From JBCAXA01 sp038534295 (GTDB lineage Bacteria > Pseudomonadota > Gammaproteobacteria > Steroidobacterales > Woeseiaceae): 64,000 nucleotides of DNA. Shown in pieces: positions 43,785 to 51,433 of the stretch. The stretch spans positions 496,001 through 560,000 of the forward strand of contig JBCAXA010000002.1 of the NCBI GenBank assembly GCA_038534295.1, read 5' to 3'. The notes beneath the pieces are model-generated. The model saw only the letters and a list, made by a program, of their open reading frames with translations. It was not told the origin of the DNA and did not search any database. Position numbers and translations under genes: made by a program. How positions within the stretch are numbered: the stretch's first letter is position 1; the number at the start of each line of letters is the position of its first letter.

Positions 43785-43822
43785 TTGCGGTAATGCCGCA
43801 ATCCCCCAGATTTGCGCAGCAA
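43785..43822. promoter_or_regulatory. Two additional inverted repeats upstream of the receptor
   Basis: TTGCGG...CCGCAA (43785-43801) and TTGC...GCAA (43812-43822) share the TTGC half-site of the 18-bp palindrome beside them. The tandem array suggests cooperative regulator binding or repeated sites for one dimer. Confidence 0.4.
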
Positions 43823-43897
43823 AAAAACTACACCTGCACGCGCTGTTATTGCCGGGTTTTTGTGAAATGTCAAATCAATTCGGCGGGAATCGTGTCG

Positions 43898-43924
43898 AAA
43901 AAGCAACACACTTCGTTGGTGTTG
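43898..43924 (-). terminator. Probable terminator after the nucleoside hydrolase
   Basis: On the minus strand, CAACAC and GTGTTG form a six-base stem around a nine-base loop, followed by CTTTTT. The stem is short, so the call is moderate; it would separate the hydrolase from the receptor transcription unit. Confidence 0.55.
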
Positions 43925-43945
43925 CGACAGGTGGCCACAGTCTGA

Positions 43946-44899
43946 TCAGCCGCGGCCGATCGTGTCCAAGAAACGTTCGAGGAGGGCGCTCGCATTGACC
44001 GACCGACATACAGTCAGGGCCGGCCGATCCTGCCAGCCGACATAGCTAGCGGCGACGTCCGCCGCCACTAACACGGTCTGGCCGGCGGCGACCCCGCCGG
44101 TCACAACGCGGACCGGCCCGGCGTCGTGTTCAAAAAGCGACGGATCCAGCAGTTGTGCAACCGCTGACGAATCGTGAACCGGGAAGCCATCCAAGCCGTG
44201 TCGGTCACGATAAAACCGGTCGTAGAACGTCGACACGTCGTACAGATATCGGCCGGTATCGCTCACGGTGCGCATACGCTCGCGCAGCGACGCCGTCATG
44301 ATGGTCTGCATCGTCACATCCAAACCGACGATGCTCATCGACCAGTTTGCGCCGCAGACGATGTCCGCGGCCAACGGATCGCCGTGCATGTTCGCTTCGG
44401 CGACCGGCGTGACGTTGCCGCCAAAAGACCCAAAGCCGAAAGCGCCACCCATCACCACGAGCTCGTCGACGCGTTCGGCGAGATCCGGGTCTAAGCGAAG
44501 TGCGAGGGCCAGATTCGTTAGCTGGCCCAGCGCAACGATCGTGAGACGACCATCGTGCTCCCTGGCTGCGTCGACAATGGTTTCGGCCGCTGTCCGTTCA
44601 TCGCACGTCTTCGCAGCGACACGTGGATTGGTGTCGCCGAGGCCATCGTCACCGTGCACGAACGTTGGCGGATCGACCGCGCGACCGGACAGCGCACAGC
44701 CAGCACCGCGGGCAACGGGCACGTCAATGCCGAGGACCTCGCTGAGTGCGAGCGCGTTGTGTGTCGTTTGCGCGATGGTGGCATTGCCAGCGACGGTCGT
44801 GATGGCGACCAAGTCGAGCTCGGGCGCCAGCGCCGCAAAGGCGATGGCCATGGCGTCGTCGATGCCAGGATCGGTATCGATTAACACGGGACGGGTCAT
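43946..44899 (-). CDS. Inosine/uridine-preferring nucleoside hydrolase
   Basis: 317 residues from ATG 44899 (an upstream start adds a tail that is not family-like). The calcium-binding motif DTDPGIDDAMA is at the N-terminus, VVMGGAF follows, EANMHGDPLAAD marks the substrate pocket, and the terminal catalytic His-Asp lies in VHDSSAVAQLL. It cleaves nucleosides to free base and ribose. Across the 159-base gap lie a transporter, oxygenase and ribokinase on the other strand, which fits a nucleoside-use locus. Confidence 0.95.
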   Translation of the reverse strand: MTRPVLIDTDPGIDDAMAIAFAALAPELDLVAITTVAGNATIAQTTHNALALSEVLGIDVPVARGAGCALSGRAVDPPTFVHGDDGLGDTNPRVAAKTCDERTAAETIVDAAREHDGRLTIVALGQLTNLALALRLDPDLAERVDELVVMGGAFGFGSFGGNVTPVAEANMHGDPLAADIVCGANWSMSIVGLDVTMQTIMTASLRERMRTVSDTGRYLYDVSTFYDRFYRDRHGLDGFPVHDSSAVAQLLDPSLFEHDAGPVRVVTGGVAAGQTVLVAADVAASYVGWQDRPALTVCRSVNASALLERFLDTIGRG

Positions 44900-45058
44900 A
44901 GGCCCTGGACTGTGCCAGCGCCGCCACGGTGAACACAACCGCCATCGCTTTTCGGGCCGCGCGAATACTGGTCGGCCGCTGCACATAGTCGGCAACGTGT
45001 GCGACGATGCTCGCGCGACGTCTCATGAGCGTCCGCCACAGAATGCTGGAGTAGAAGC

Positions 45059-46222
45059 TTGCCGAACAACGCCAAACTGACGCTGGCGGCGTTCCTCGCC
45101 TATATCGTTACGTCCGCGATGTTGGCGCCTGCACCGCTGCTGCTTGCACCGTTGACCGATGTCTTCGCGATGCCGCGGGCAGGCGTCGCGCCGGTATTGG
45201 GCGCTTTCAATGTTGGCATTCTCGGCGGTGCTGTCGTGGCCGTGCCAATATTGCTGCGCGTACGCGTGCGTATGGTATTGCTCGTCGCCTACCTGCTTGT
45301 CGTTGCTGCGATAGGCGCGATCGCACTGACGCCCGTACCAGCCCTCGTGCGAATCGCGCTGTTGGCGGCGGGAGTCGCGTGCGGCGTCGGACTGCCGGCT
45401 GCGGCGACGCTTATTACGGCGGTTTACGAGGGCGATCGCCGGGCATCAATGCTGGTTGTCACCGACGGCGCGTTTAGCCTCGCCGCATCGTTGACGGTCC
45501 TGCTCGGTGGTTGGTTGCTCGCAGCTTCATTGCCGTGGGCAGCGCTCTACGGCGTTGCGATGGCCGCCGCAATAGCGCTACTCATCCTGTGCGTTAGCGC
45601 CGATTTCCGCTCGGTAGCTCCGCCGGCGCAGCGATCGGCCGTACGCGAGTGGCCGGTCGGCATCTGGTGGTGTGCGCTGGCGTTGGCGGCGTATACCTTT
45701 GGTCAGTTTACGATGATTCTGTGGTTGCCGACTTACCTGGAAACGACGCTTGCCGTCGCTCAGGAGGCGAGTGGGCTGCCAGTCGCTCGCTACTGGATGG
45801 CGATGTTTGGCGGTCAGGTGATTGCCGCGCTCGTGGTGTTACGCGTCGGTCTACAGCGCCTGGCGTTGCTCGCCGGACTGCTTACCGTTGCGATCGCGAT
45901 CCCGCTGGCCGGAGCGGCATCATTGTCGGCGGCGGTGTGGCTGTGTATCGCTTGGGGTCTCGGTACGCTTGGACTGCTCAAGCTCACCCTGTCGCTCGGT
46001 ACGGAACAATGGCAGGGCGCTCCCGGGCCCGTGGTATCGACGCTGCTGTTGGCGGCAACGCTGGGTACCGCACTCTCGCCGCAGGTGAGCGGCTGGGTCG
46101 TAGCGGCGACGTCCGCTGCGAGCGCGTTGTGGCTGGCCTGCGCCAGCCTGGTCTTGGCTTTGGTAGCTATCGTTGGGGCGTTGGCTGCGTCGCGGCGTGG
46201 CGACGCTGCTGCGGTCGCATGA
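45059..46222 (+). CDS. TsgA-like MFS transporter
   Basis: 387 residues with about 12 membrane segments. The start is TTG 45059, with GGAG seven bases upstream. The segment GVACGVGLPAAATLITAVYEGDRRASMLVVTDGAFSLAAS resembles E. coli TsgA. Substrate unknown; position opposite nucleoside hydrolase and before ribokinase suggests a nucleoside, base or ribose. It overlaps the next gene by ATGA. Confidence 0.82.
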   Translation: MPNNAKLTLAAFLAYIVTSAMLAPAPLLLAPLTDVFAMPRAGVAPVLGAFNVGILGGAVVAVPILLRVRVRMVLLVAYLLVVAAIGAIALTPVPALVRIALLAAGVACGVGLPAAATLITAVYEGDRRASMLVVTDGAFSLAASLTVLLGGWLLAASLPWAALYGVAMAAAIALLILCVSADFRSVAPPAQRSAVREWPVGIWWCALALAAYTFGQFTMILWLPTYLETTLAVAQEASGLPVARYWMAMFGGQVIAALVVLRVGLQRLALLAGLLTVAIAIPLAGAASLSAAVWLCIAWGLGTLGLLKLTLSLGTEQWQGAPGPVVSTLLLAATLGTALSPQVSGWVVAATSAASALWLACASLVLALVAIVGALAASRRGDAAAVA

Positions 46223-47067
46223 ACGTCGCGACGGTAAGCCTCACCGACCCGGATGCCAGCGCGACATTTGCTGAAAGCTTGCGTCAGACCGGCTTTGCGA
46301 TCGTGACCGGGTCGCCGTTGACCGATGAACTCGTCAACGCGATGACGAGCGCGTGGACGCGTTTCTTTGCGGCAGACGCGCGAGCCAAGCGCGAGTACCT
46401 GCATGATCGGCCGGGCCAGGCGACCCTGTGCGGGTTTTGGCCGGTCAGTGAATCGGAAACGGCCGTGGGAGCTTCGAGGCCCGATCTCAAGGAGTTTTTT
46501 CACGTGCTGCCTGGCGCCTCGCTGCCGCCGGGTGTCGCCCGGCTGACTTATCGCTATCGGTCGTTGGCATTGGATCTCGGCCGGCGCCTCTTGGCCGGTC
46601 TCGCGGACGTTGATGGCGGCCGCTTGGGAGAGCGCTTGTCGCCGGCGCACAGCGTGTTGCGCATCGTGCATTACCCGCCGTTGGACGCCTGCGAGCGACC
46701 TGATGCGGTGCGGGCCGCCGCCCATGAAGACATCAACCTTTTGACGGTACTGCCGGTAGCGGACGCACCTGGGCTCGAGGTGCGCGGCTCTGACGGGCGC
46801 TGGATCGGGCTAGCCGGTCGACCGGGCGACGTCGTTATCAATGCGGGCGATATGTTGGCCGAGCTGAGCGCCGAACGGTACCCGTCGACAACACATCGCG
46901 TAATCAACCCGGACGATGGGTCCGTTGCGAGGCTTGCGATGCCGCTGTTTTTGACGCCGCATCTGGATACCGTGCTCTCGCATCGTTACACGGCCGGGTC
47001 GTATCTCGAAGAGCGGTTGTTGGCGATCAGCGGTGGCAGTCAACGACCGCCTCGGAGCAAGCATTGA
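46219..47067 (+). CDS. Isopenicillin-N-synthase-like Fe(II)/2-oxoglutarate dioxygenase
   Basis: 282 residues from ATG 46219. The iron ligands are H-x-D in AAAHEDINLLTVLPV and the distal His in STTHRVINPDD; the 2-oxoglutarate Arg follows in VARLAMPLFLTP. The N-terminal DIOX_N region contains TGFAIVTGSPL. Such enzymes hydroxylate or oxidise small molecules; known relatives act on thymine, deoxynucleosides, peptides or plant metabolites. Coupling by ATGA to the transporter and by a similar overlap to ribokinase suggests a nucleoside- or sugar-related substrate, which is inference. Confidence 0.87.
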   Translation: MNVATVSLTDPDASATFAESLRQTGFAIVTGSPLTDELVNAMTSAWTRFFAADARAKREYLHDRPGQATLCGFWPVSESETAVGASRPDLKEFFHVLPGASLPPGVARLTYRYRSLALDLGRRLLAGLADVDGGRLGERLSPAHSVLRIVHYPPLDACERPDAVRAAAHEDINLLTVLPVADAPGLEVRGSDGRWIGLAGRPGDVVINAGDMLAELSAERYPSTTHRVINPDDGSVARLAMPLFLTPHLDTVLSHRYTAGSYLEERLLAISGGSQRPPRSKH

Positions 47068-47972
47068 GGCGCTCGCAGATTGTGGTCGTCGGTAGCCTCA
47101 ATGTTGACCACGTATTCTCGGTGGAGCGGCTGCCGGAACCCGGTGAGACGCTGCTAGGCAAGGAGTACTCGATTGAGTTCGGCGGCAAAGGCGCCAATCA
47201 AGCAGTGGCGGCGGCGCGGCTCGGCGCCGCGGTCAGCTTCTTAGGATGTATCGGGCGCGATACGAGCGGTGACGCAGCCTTAGCGGCGTTGGCTGAGGAA
47301 GGCATCGATATCTCGGGGGTGGCGCGACTGGACGAGACGGCAACCGGTGCTGCCGGCATCTACGTCGATGGCGCCGGTCGCAATTCGATTGTCGTGGCTC
47401 CCGGTGCGAACGCAGCGGTTAACCCTGTGCGCATTGCCGCGTGGGAGTCGATCATTGCGGCGGCCGATTGTCTGTTGCTGCAGCTCGAGGTTCCACTGCC
47501 CGCCGTTCAGGCAGCGGTCGCCGCCGCGCAACGGCATCGAGTGATCAGCTTGCTCGATCCGGCGCCGGCCGTCGGACCGCTCCCTGCCGACGTCATCGAA
47601 AGCGTTGCCGCGATCACGCCGAATGAGACGGAAGTCGCCGCGCTGCATGGCAGCGAAGCATCGCTGGCGAACGGCGAGACGATGGCCACAAAGCTCGTCG
47701 CAAATGGCTGCGCGCGCGTGATTGTGACCCTCGGTGCCGATGGCTGCCTGATGGCGGAAACAAATGCGCCTGTGCAACGGTTCGCAGCGCCGCCAGCCAC
47801 GGTTCGTAACACCGTCGCTGCCGGTGACTGCTTCAACGGCGCGTTGGGAGTTGCGTTGATCGAAGGGAAGAGCTGGGTTGACGCGATCGGTTTCGCACAA
47901 CGTGCGGCCGCGATTTCGGTTGGCCGGGACGGTGCGCAGCGCGCCATGCCGACCCGCGCCGAAGTCGAGTAG
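47064..47972 (+). CDS. rbsK: Ribokinase
   Basis: 302 residues from TTG 47064, overlapping the oxygenase stop by four bases. PfkB motifs are intact: VVVGSLNVDHVFSVERLPEPGETLLGK, EFGGKGANQAVAAARLGA, and the catalytic Asp in NTVAAGDCFNGALGVAL. It phosphorylates ribose released by the nucleoside hydrolase encoded across the intergenic region. Specificity could be for another pentose. Confidence 0.88.
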   Translation: MRRSQIVVVGSLNVDHVFSVERLPEPGETLLGKEYSIEFGGKGANQAVAAARLGAAVSFLGCIGRDTSGDAALAALAEEGIDISGVARLDETATGAAGIYVDGAGRNSIVVAPGANAAVNPVRIAAWESIIAAADCLLLQLEVPLPAVQAAVAAAQRHRVISLLDPAPAVGPLPADVIESVAAITPNETEVAALHGSEASLANGETMATKLVANGCARVIVTLGADGCLMAETNAPVQRFAAPPATVRNTVAAGDCFNGALGVALIEGKSWVDAIGFAQRAAAISVGRDGAQRAMPTRAEVE

Positions 47973-48174
47973 AAGCCTGATCGTTACCGGCGTGTTACGT
48001 GAGCATGCGCACCGTTTGATTTGACGTAAAACGTTCGTCGTGTCGATACGCTGACGTTTGTTGTTGACCTGAAAGTGATCTGTGACACGGGTCGTAGCCG
48101 AAAACGTGAAATGAGTGCCAAATCGCCGGTGACGCTCGTCACCCCCAACCGGCAACTCGTAATCGAGGCATACG

Positions 48175-48654
48175 ATGACCAACCCATACGATTCGCAGAA
48201 CCGTAAAAACTCGGTTCTCGGTCCGACGCTGAAGTTTAAGGGCAAGCTCAGCGCCGACGAGGACCTGCTAATCCAAGGCCAGATCGAAGGCACGATCCGC
48301 CATACGTCCAACCTGACCATCGGCGCTGAAGGAAAAGTGTCCGCCGATGTCGATGCCGTCTACATCTCTGTGGAAGGCCAAGTCCGTGGCGACCTCCGTG
48401 GTAGTGAGTCAATCATCATCAAGGAGTCGGCCGACATCGAAGGCAATATCATCAGCCCAACGGTGTCGCTGTATGAAGGCGCAACCTTTAACGGTTCCAT
48501 ATCGATGAAGGATCCTGCCGACGTAAAAGCCAAGCCGACACCGGAGCCGGAAGTGAAAGCCTCCGAACCGGTCGCCAAAGAAACCACTACTGCTGCTGAG
48601 GAGTCGGCGCCGAAAAAGCGTCGCACCACTCGTAAATCGGCCAGCGCAGCCTAA
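48175..48654 (+). CDS. Bactofilin, first copy
   Basis: 159 residues. The central DUF583/bactofilin beta-helix (about 18-115) shows the repeating LLIQGQIEGTIRHTSNLTIGAEGKVSADVDA and VEGQVRGDLRGSESIIIKESADIEGNI. The tail is rich in Lys, Arg, Ala and Ser (KKRRTTRKSASAA) and could bind DNA or membranes. Bactofilins form nucleotide-free filaments that localise cell-wall or division proteins. Confidence 0.94.
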   Translation: MTNPYDSQNRKNSVLGPTLKFKGKLSADEDLLIQGQIEGTIRHTSNLTIGAEGKVSADVDAVYISVEGQVRGDLRGSESIIIKESADIEGNIISPTVSLYEGATFNGSISMKDPADVKAKPTPEPEVKASEPVAKETTTAAEESAPKKRRTTRKSASAA

Positions 48655-48672
48655 TCCTGGGAGAGCCAAGAC

Positions 48673-49131
48673 GTGTCCGGCAACGATTTTTTCAGTAACG
48701 CTCAGACCAACGACGAACCGCTGACCGAGTCGCAGGTCATTCCATTCAACGAGGCGGCAGACGCCATCCGACCCGAATCCGGTGCTGGCCGACAATCGGT
48801 TTCGATCATCGGTGAAACGCTGCACTTCAACGGTGAGTTGGCAGCCGACGAAGACCTGGTCATCGAAGGCAAGGTCGAGGGGAAGATCAATCAAGGCAAG
48901 TGCTGTCTGACGGTGCGTCCGAAAGGACAGGTCATCGCCAACGTGAACGCAACCAAGATCTTCATCGAAGGCACCGTGGTTGGAAATCTGACGGCTACCG
49001 TTAGCGTCACGATTCGCGATTCCGGCAACGTGCGCGGCAACATCGTCGCTCCGAGGATTGCGATCAACGAAGGCGCAACCTTCAACGGTGGCATTGAAAT
49101 GCGCGATCCGAAGGAACGGCGCAGCACTTGA
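48673..49131 (+). CDS. Bactofilin, second copy
   Basis: 152 residues from GTG 48673 with a clear GGGAGAG ribosome-binding site, 18 bases after the first copy. The beta-helix core (LHFNGELAADEDLVIEGKVEGKINQGKCCLTVRPKGQVIA and VRGNIVAPRIAINEGATFNGGIEM) is kept; the N-terminus is longer and the basic tail of copy one is absent. The pair may form mixed filaments, and a terminator follows. Confidence 0.93.
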   Translation: MSGNDFFSNAQTNDEPLTESQVIPFNEAADAIRPESGAGRQSVSIIGETLHFNGELAADEDLVIEGKVEGKINQGKCCLTVRPKGQVIANVNATKIFIEGTVVGNLTATVSVTIRDSGNVRGNIVAPRIAINEGATFNGGIEMRDPKERRST

Positions 49132-49146
49132 GCTAAGCGTTTGCAG

Positions 49147-49180
49147 CGGGCGGCGTCGTGTGGCGCCGCCCGTTTTTTTT
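49147..49180 (+). terminator. Rho-independent terminator after the bactofilins
   Basis: CGGGCGGCG pairs perfectly with CGCCGCCCG around an eight-base loop and is followed by eight T residues. Confidence 0.92.
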
Positions 49181-49243
49181 GCTCGCGTTCGGCCGAACTG
49201 AACCTTATGCTCGGCCGCTGATTCCTGCAGCAGGGCGCGAGTC

Positions 49244-50437
49244 ATGCAGCGCAGTCTCGCTGTACTTTTTCTAGCGCAACTCATTTCGGTGACCGGCTCG
49301 GTCAGCGTCGTGCAAATCGGCGGACTGGTTGGCCTCGAGATCGCACCGCGTGACGACCTGGCAACGCTGCCCCTGTCGCTGATGGTTATCGGCACGGCGA
49401 TAGGCACGCTGGGCGCGGCGGCGCTCATGCAGCGCATCGGCCGCCGATTAGGGTTTGCTGTCGGTGCAGCGATAGGGGCCACTGCTATGTTGTGCGCCGG
49501 TATCGCTCTCCAAGCCGGCGAATTCGTGCCATTTTGCGCTGCCGTTGCCTTGTTCGGAATCAGCCTCGCGTTCACGCAGCAGTTTCGGTTTGCCGCGGCC
49601 GAGTGCGTTGATACTGCTCGTGCGCCCGTGGCGATTGGTTGGGTTTTGTTCGGTTCAATCGGCGGGGCCCTGTTGGGCCCCCGACTGATCCATTGGCTTG
49701 CGGCTGAACCGATCAGCGCTACCGCCAGCGCAGTGTTTACCAGCCTTGCCGGTCTGCTCGGCGCCTCAATGCTGCTGTTCTTGCTGTTTTTCACGGCGCC
49801 GCGCAGTCATATCGACGCTTCGGGCAGTTCGTGGAGAAGCAACACGCAGAGTCTGTGGTCGCGACCCGGTTTTCTGTTGGCGGTCGTAGCCGGCGCGACG
49901 AGCTATGGCGTCATGACGCTCGTTATGACGGCGACACCGATCAGTATGCACGCGCACCAAGGGCACAGCATGACGGTGACCGGCTGGGTTATCGCGAGTC
50001 ACGTCGTGGCGATGTACTTGCCGTCGCTGTTCACTGGCGCGATCCTGACTCGTTGGGGGTGTCGCGAGGTGATGCTGGCGGGCACGGTCGCGTTGGGCTC
50101 GAGTCTGATCGTTGGTCTCGCCGGGCAGAGCGTCGGCCACTATTGGGCGTCACTGGTATTACTTGGACTCGGCTGGAATTTCCTTTTCGTCGGTGCAACA
50201 ACCTTGCTGACCCGAACGTACAACGTCGCCGAACGATTCAAAGCGCAGGCGATCAACGATTTCTGTGTCTTTGGGGCATCGGCGCTGGCATCGTTGCTCG
50301 CCGGTGGGGTCTTGCATTACGTCGGCTGGACGTGGCTGCTCGTAATTCCGCTGCCGTTGCTCGCAGTGGTTATTTTGGCGCTGATCCGCAACGATAGCGC
50401 GCCGTTTGCGGTGCCGGCGTCGCCGCGCGGCAGTTAA
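49244..50437 (+). CDS. MFS transporter
   Basis: 397 residues with about 12 membrane helices. MFS loop features include MQRIGRRLGFAVGAAIGA between helices two and three, and a central cytoplasmic loop (FTAPRSHIDASGSSWRSNTQSLWSRP). Substrate unknown. It is followed 14 bases later by a DUF1304 gene, which may share its transcript. Confidence 0.9.
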   Translation: MQRSLAVLFLAQLISVTGSVSVVQIGGLVGLEIAPRDDLATLPLSLMVIGTAIGTLGAAALMQRIGRRLGFAVGAAIGATAMLCAGIALQAGEFVPFCAAVALFGISLAFTQQFRFAAAECVDTARAPVAIGWVLFGSIGGALLGPRLIHWLAAEPISATASAVFTSLAGLLGASMLLFLLFFTAPRSHIDASGSSWRSNTQSLWSRPGFLLAVVAGATSYGVMTLVMTATPISMHAHQGHSMTVTGWVIASHVVAMYLPSLFTGAILTRWGCREVMLAGTVALGSSLIVGLAGQSVGHYWASLVLLGLGWNFLFVGATTLLTRTYNVAERFKAQAINDFCVFGASALASLLAGGVLHYVGWTWLLVIPLPLLAVVILALIRNDSAPFAVPASPRGS

Positions 50438-50451
50438 GGGAGAAACAAACG

Positions 50452-50826
50452 ATGATTCGATGGTTGGCGCTGTTGTTCTGCGGTGTCGTCGTGCTGCTGC
50501 ACGTCTACTTCGCCGTACTCGAAATGTTGCTGTGGCAGGAGCCCATCGGCCTACGGGTGTTCGGCATGAGCGCCGAGCAGGCCGCGAATAGCGCCGTGCT
50601 GGCAGCTAACCAGGGGCTTTACAACTTGTTCTTGGTGGCCGGTCTGGTGTGGGGCATGGTGAGCGGGCGCCGCGACGTGAAGCTGTTTTTTCTGGGTTGC
50701 GTCGTCGTTGCCGGCGTATTCGGTGCAGTAACCGCCAAGCTATCCATTCTCTTTGTGCAGGGTCTACCCGCGTTGCTGGGCTTCGCGTTGGTCCTGCTGG
50801 CGAGTCGTCAGAGATCGCGAACGTAA
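50452..50826 (+). CDS. DUF1304 membrane protein
   Basis: 124 residues with four membrane helices. The first contains GVVVLLHVYFAVLEMLLW, then GLRVFGMSAEQAANSAVLAANQGLYNLFLVAGLVWG, the DUF1304 hallmark. Function unknown. A GGGAGAA ribosome-binding site lies upstream. The 3' end overlaps panD on the other strand by 19 bases. Confidence 0.9.
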   Translation: MIRWLALLFCGVVVLLHVYFAVLEMLLWQEPIGLRVFGMSAEQAANSAVLAANQGLYNLFLVAGLVWGMVSGRRDVKLFFLGCVVVAGVFGAVTAKLSILFVQGLPALLGFALVLLASRQRSRT

Positions 50827-51149
50827 CGGTTGTCGGCGTCGACTAATATCGCTTTCGGCGTGATCGGCTGGGTGGTCAACTCGAACGCCATAATAATGAT
50901 CTCTTCGCCTTCTTTGACGAGATGAGCGGCCGCGCCGTTGACGCAAATGACGCCGGAATCGCGCTCGCCGGCGATGACGTAGGTCTCCAGTCGCGCGCCT
51001 GAGGTGTTGCTAACGACCAATACTTTCTCACCGACCCAAAGATCACATCGGTCGAGGAGGTCTTGGTCGATCGTGATACTGCCAACGTAAGCGACATTCG
51101 CTTCTGTGACGGTGGCTTTGTGAATTTTCGCTCGCAATACGCTACGCAT
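50808..51149 (-). CDS. panD: Aspartate 1-decarboxylase
   Basis: 113 residues from ATG 51149, supported by GGAG seven bases upstream; a longer frame upstream adds a non-family tail. The self-processing site is Gly-Ser24 in NVAYVGSITIDQDLL, which yields the pyruvoyl group. ETYVIAGERDSGVICVNGAAAHLVKEGEEIIIMAF is typical. It makes beta-alanine for pantothenate. panB/panC are not adjacent. Confidence 0.95.
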   Translation of the reverse strand: MRSVLRAKIHKATVTEANVAYVGSITIDQDLLDRCDLWVGEKVLVVSNTSGARLETYVIAGERDSGVICVNGAAAHLVKEGEEIIIMAFELTTQPITPKAILVDADNRYVRDL

Positions 51150-51433
51150 CGCAAACTCCGTATAGTTAGGGGCAGGTTTGGCGTTGGTCGCAACGTGATC
51201 AGACGTGTCGGGCATTAGCCCGCGTCGGTTCGTCGCGGATTGCCGGCGGTGGTGTTTCGCTGCACCGCACCAATTCAGGACGCGGAGTATAGACTACTGC
51301 CGCCTCGCTTGCAGCGCCCTCCCGCCAGCGAGATTTTTTTGCCGAAACGGCTTAAACGCCGCGGCCTCCCGCTGAATCTAAGCTTACGAAGATGCTGCAC
51401 TAGCAGCCTCGCGCGAGGGGGCGGGATAACAAA

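Noticed and set aside
48409..49794. 461-residue minus-strand frame over the bactofilins and MFS gene
   Set aside because: It is a shadow of GC-rich coding sequence on the other strand; it spans a clear terminator and matches no known family.
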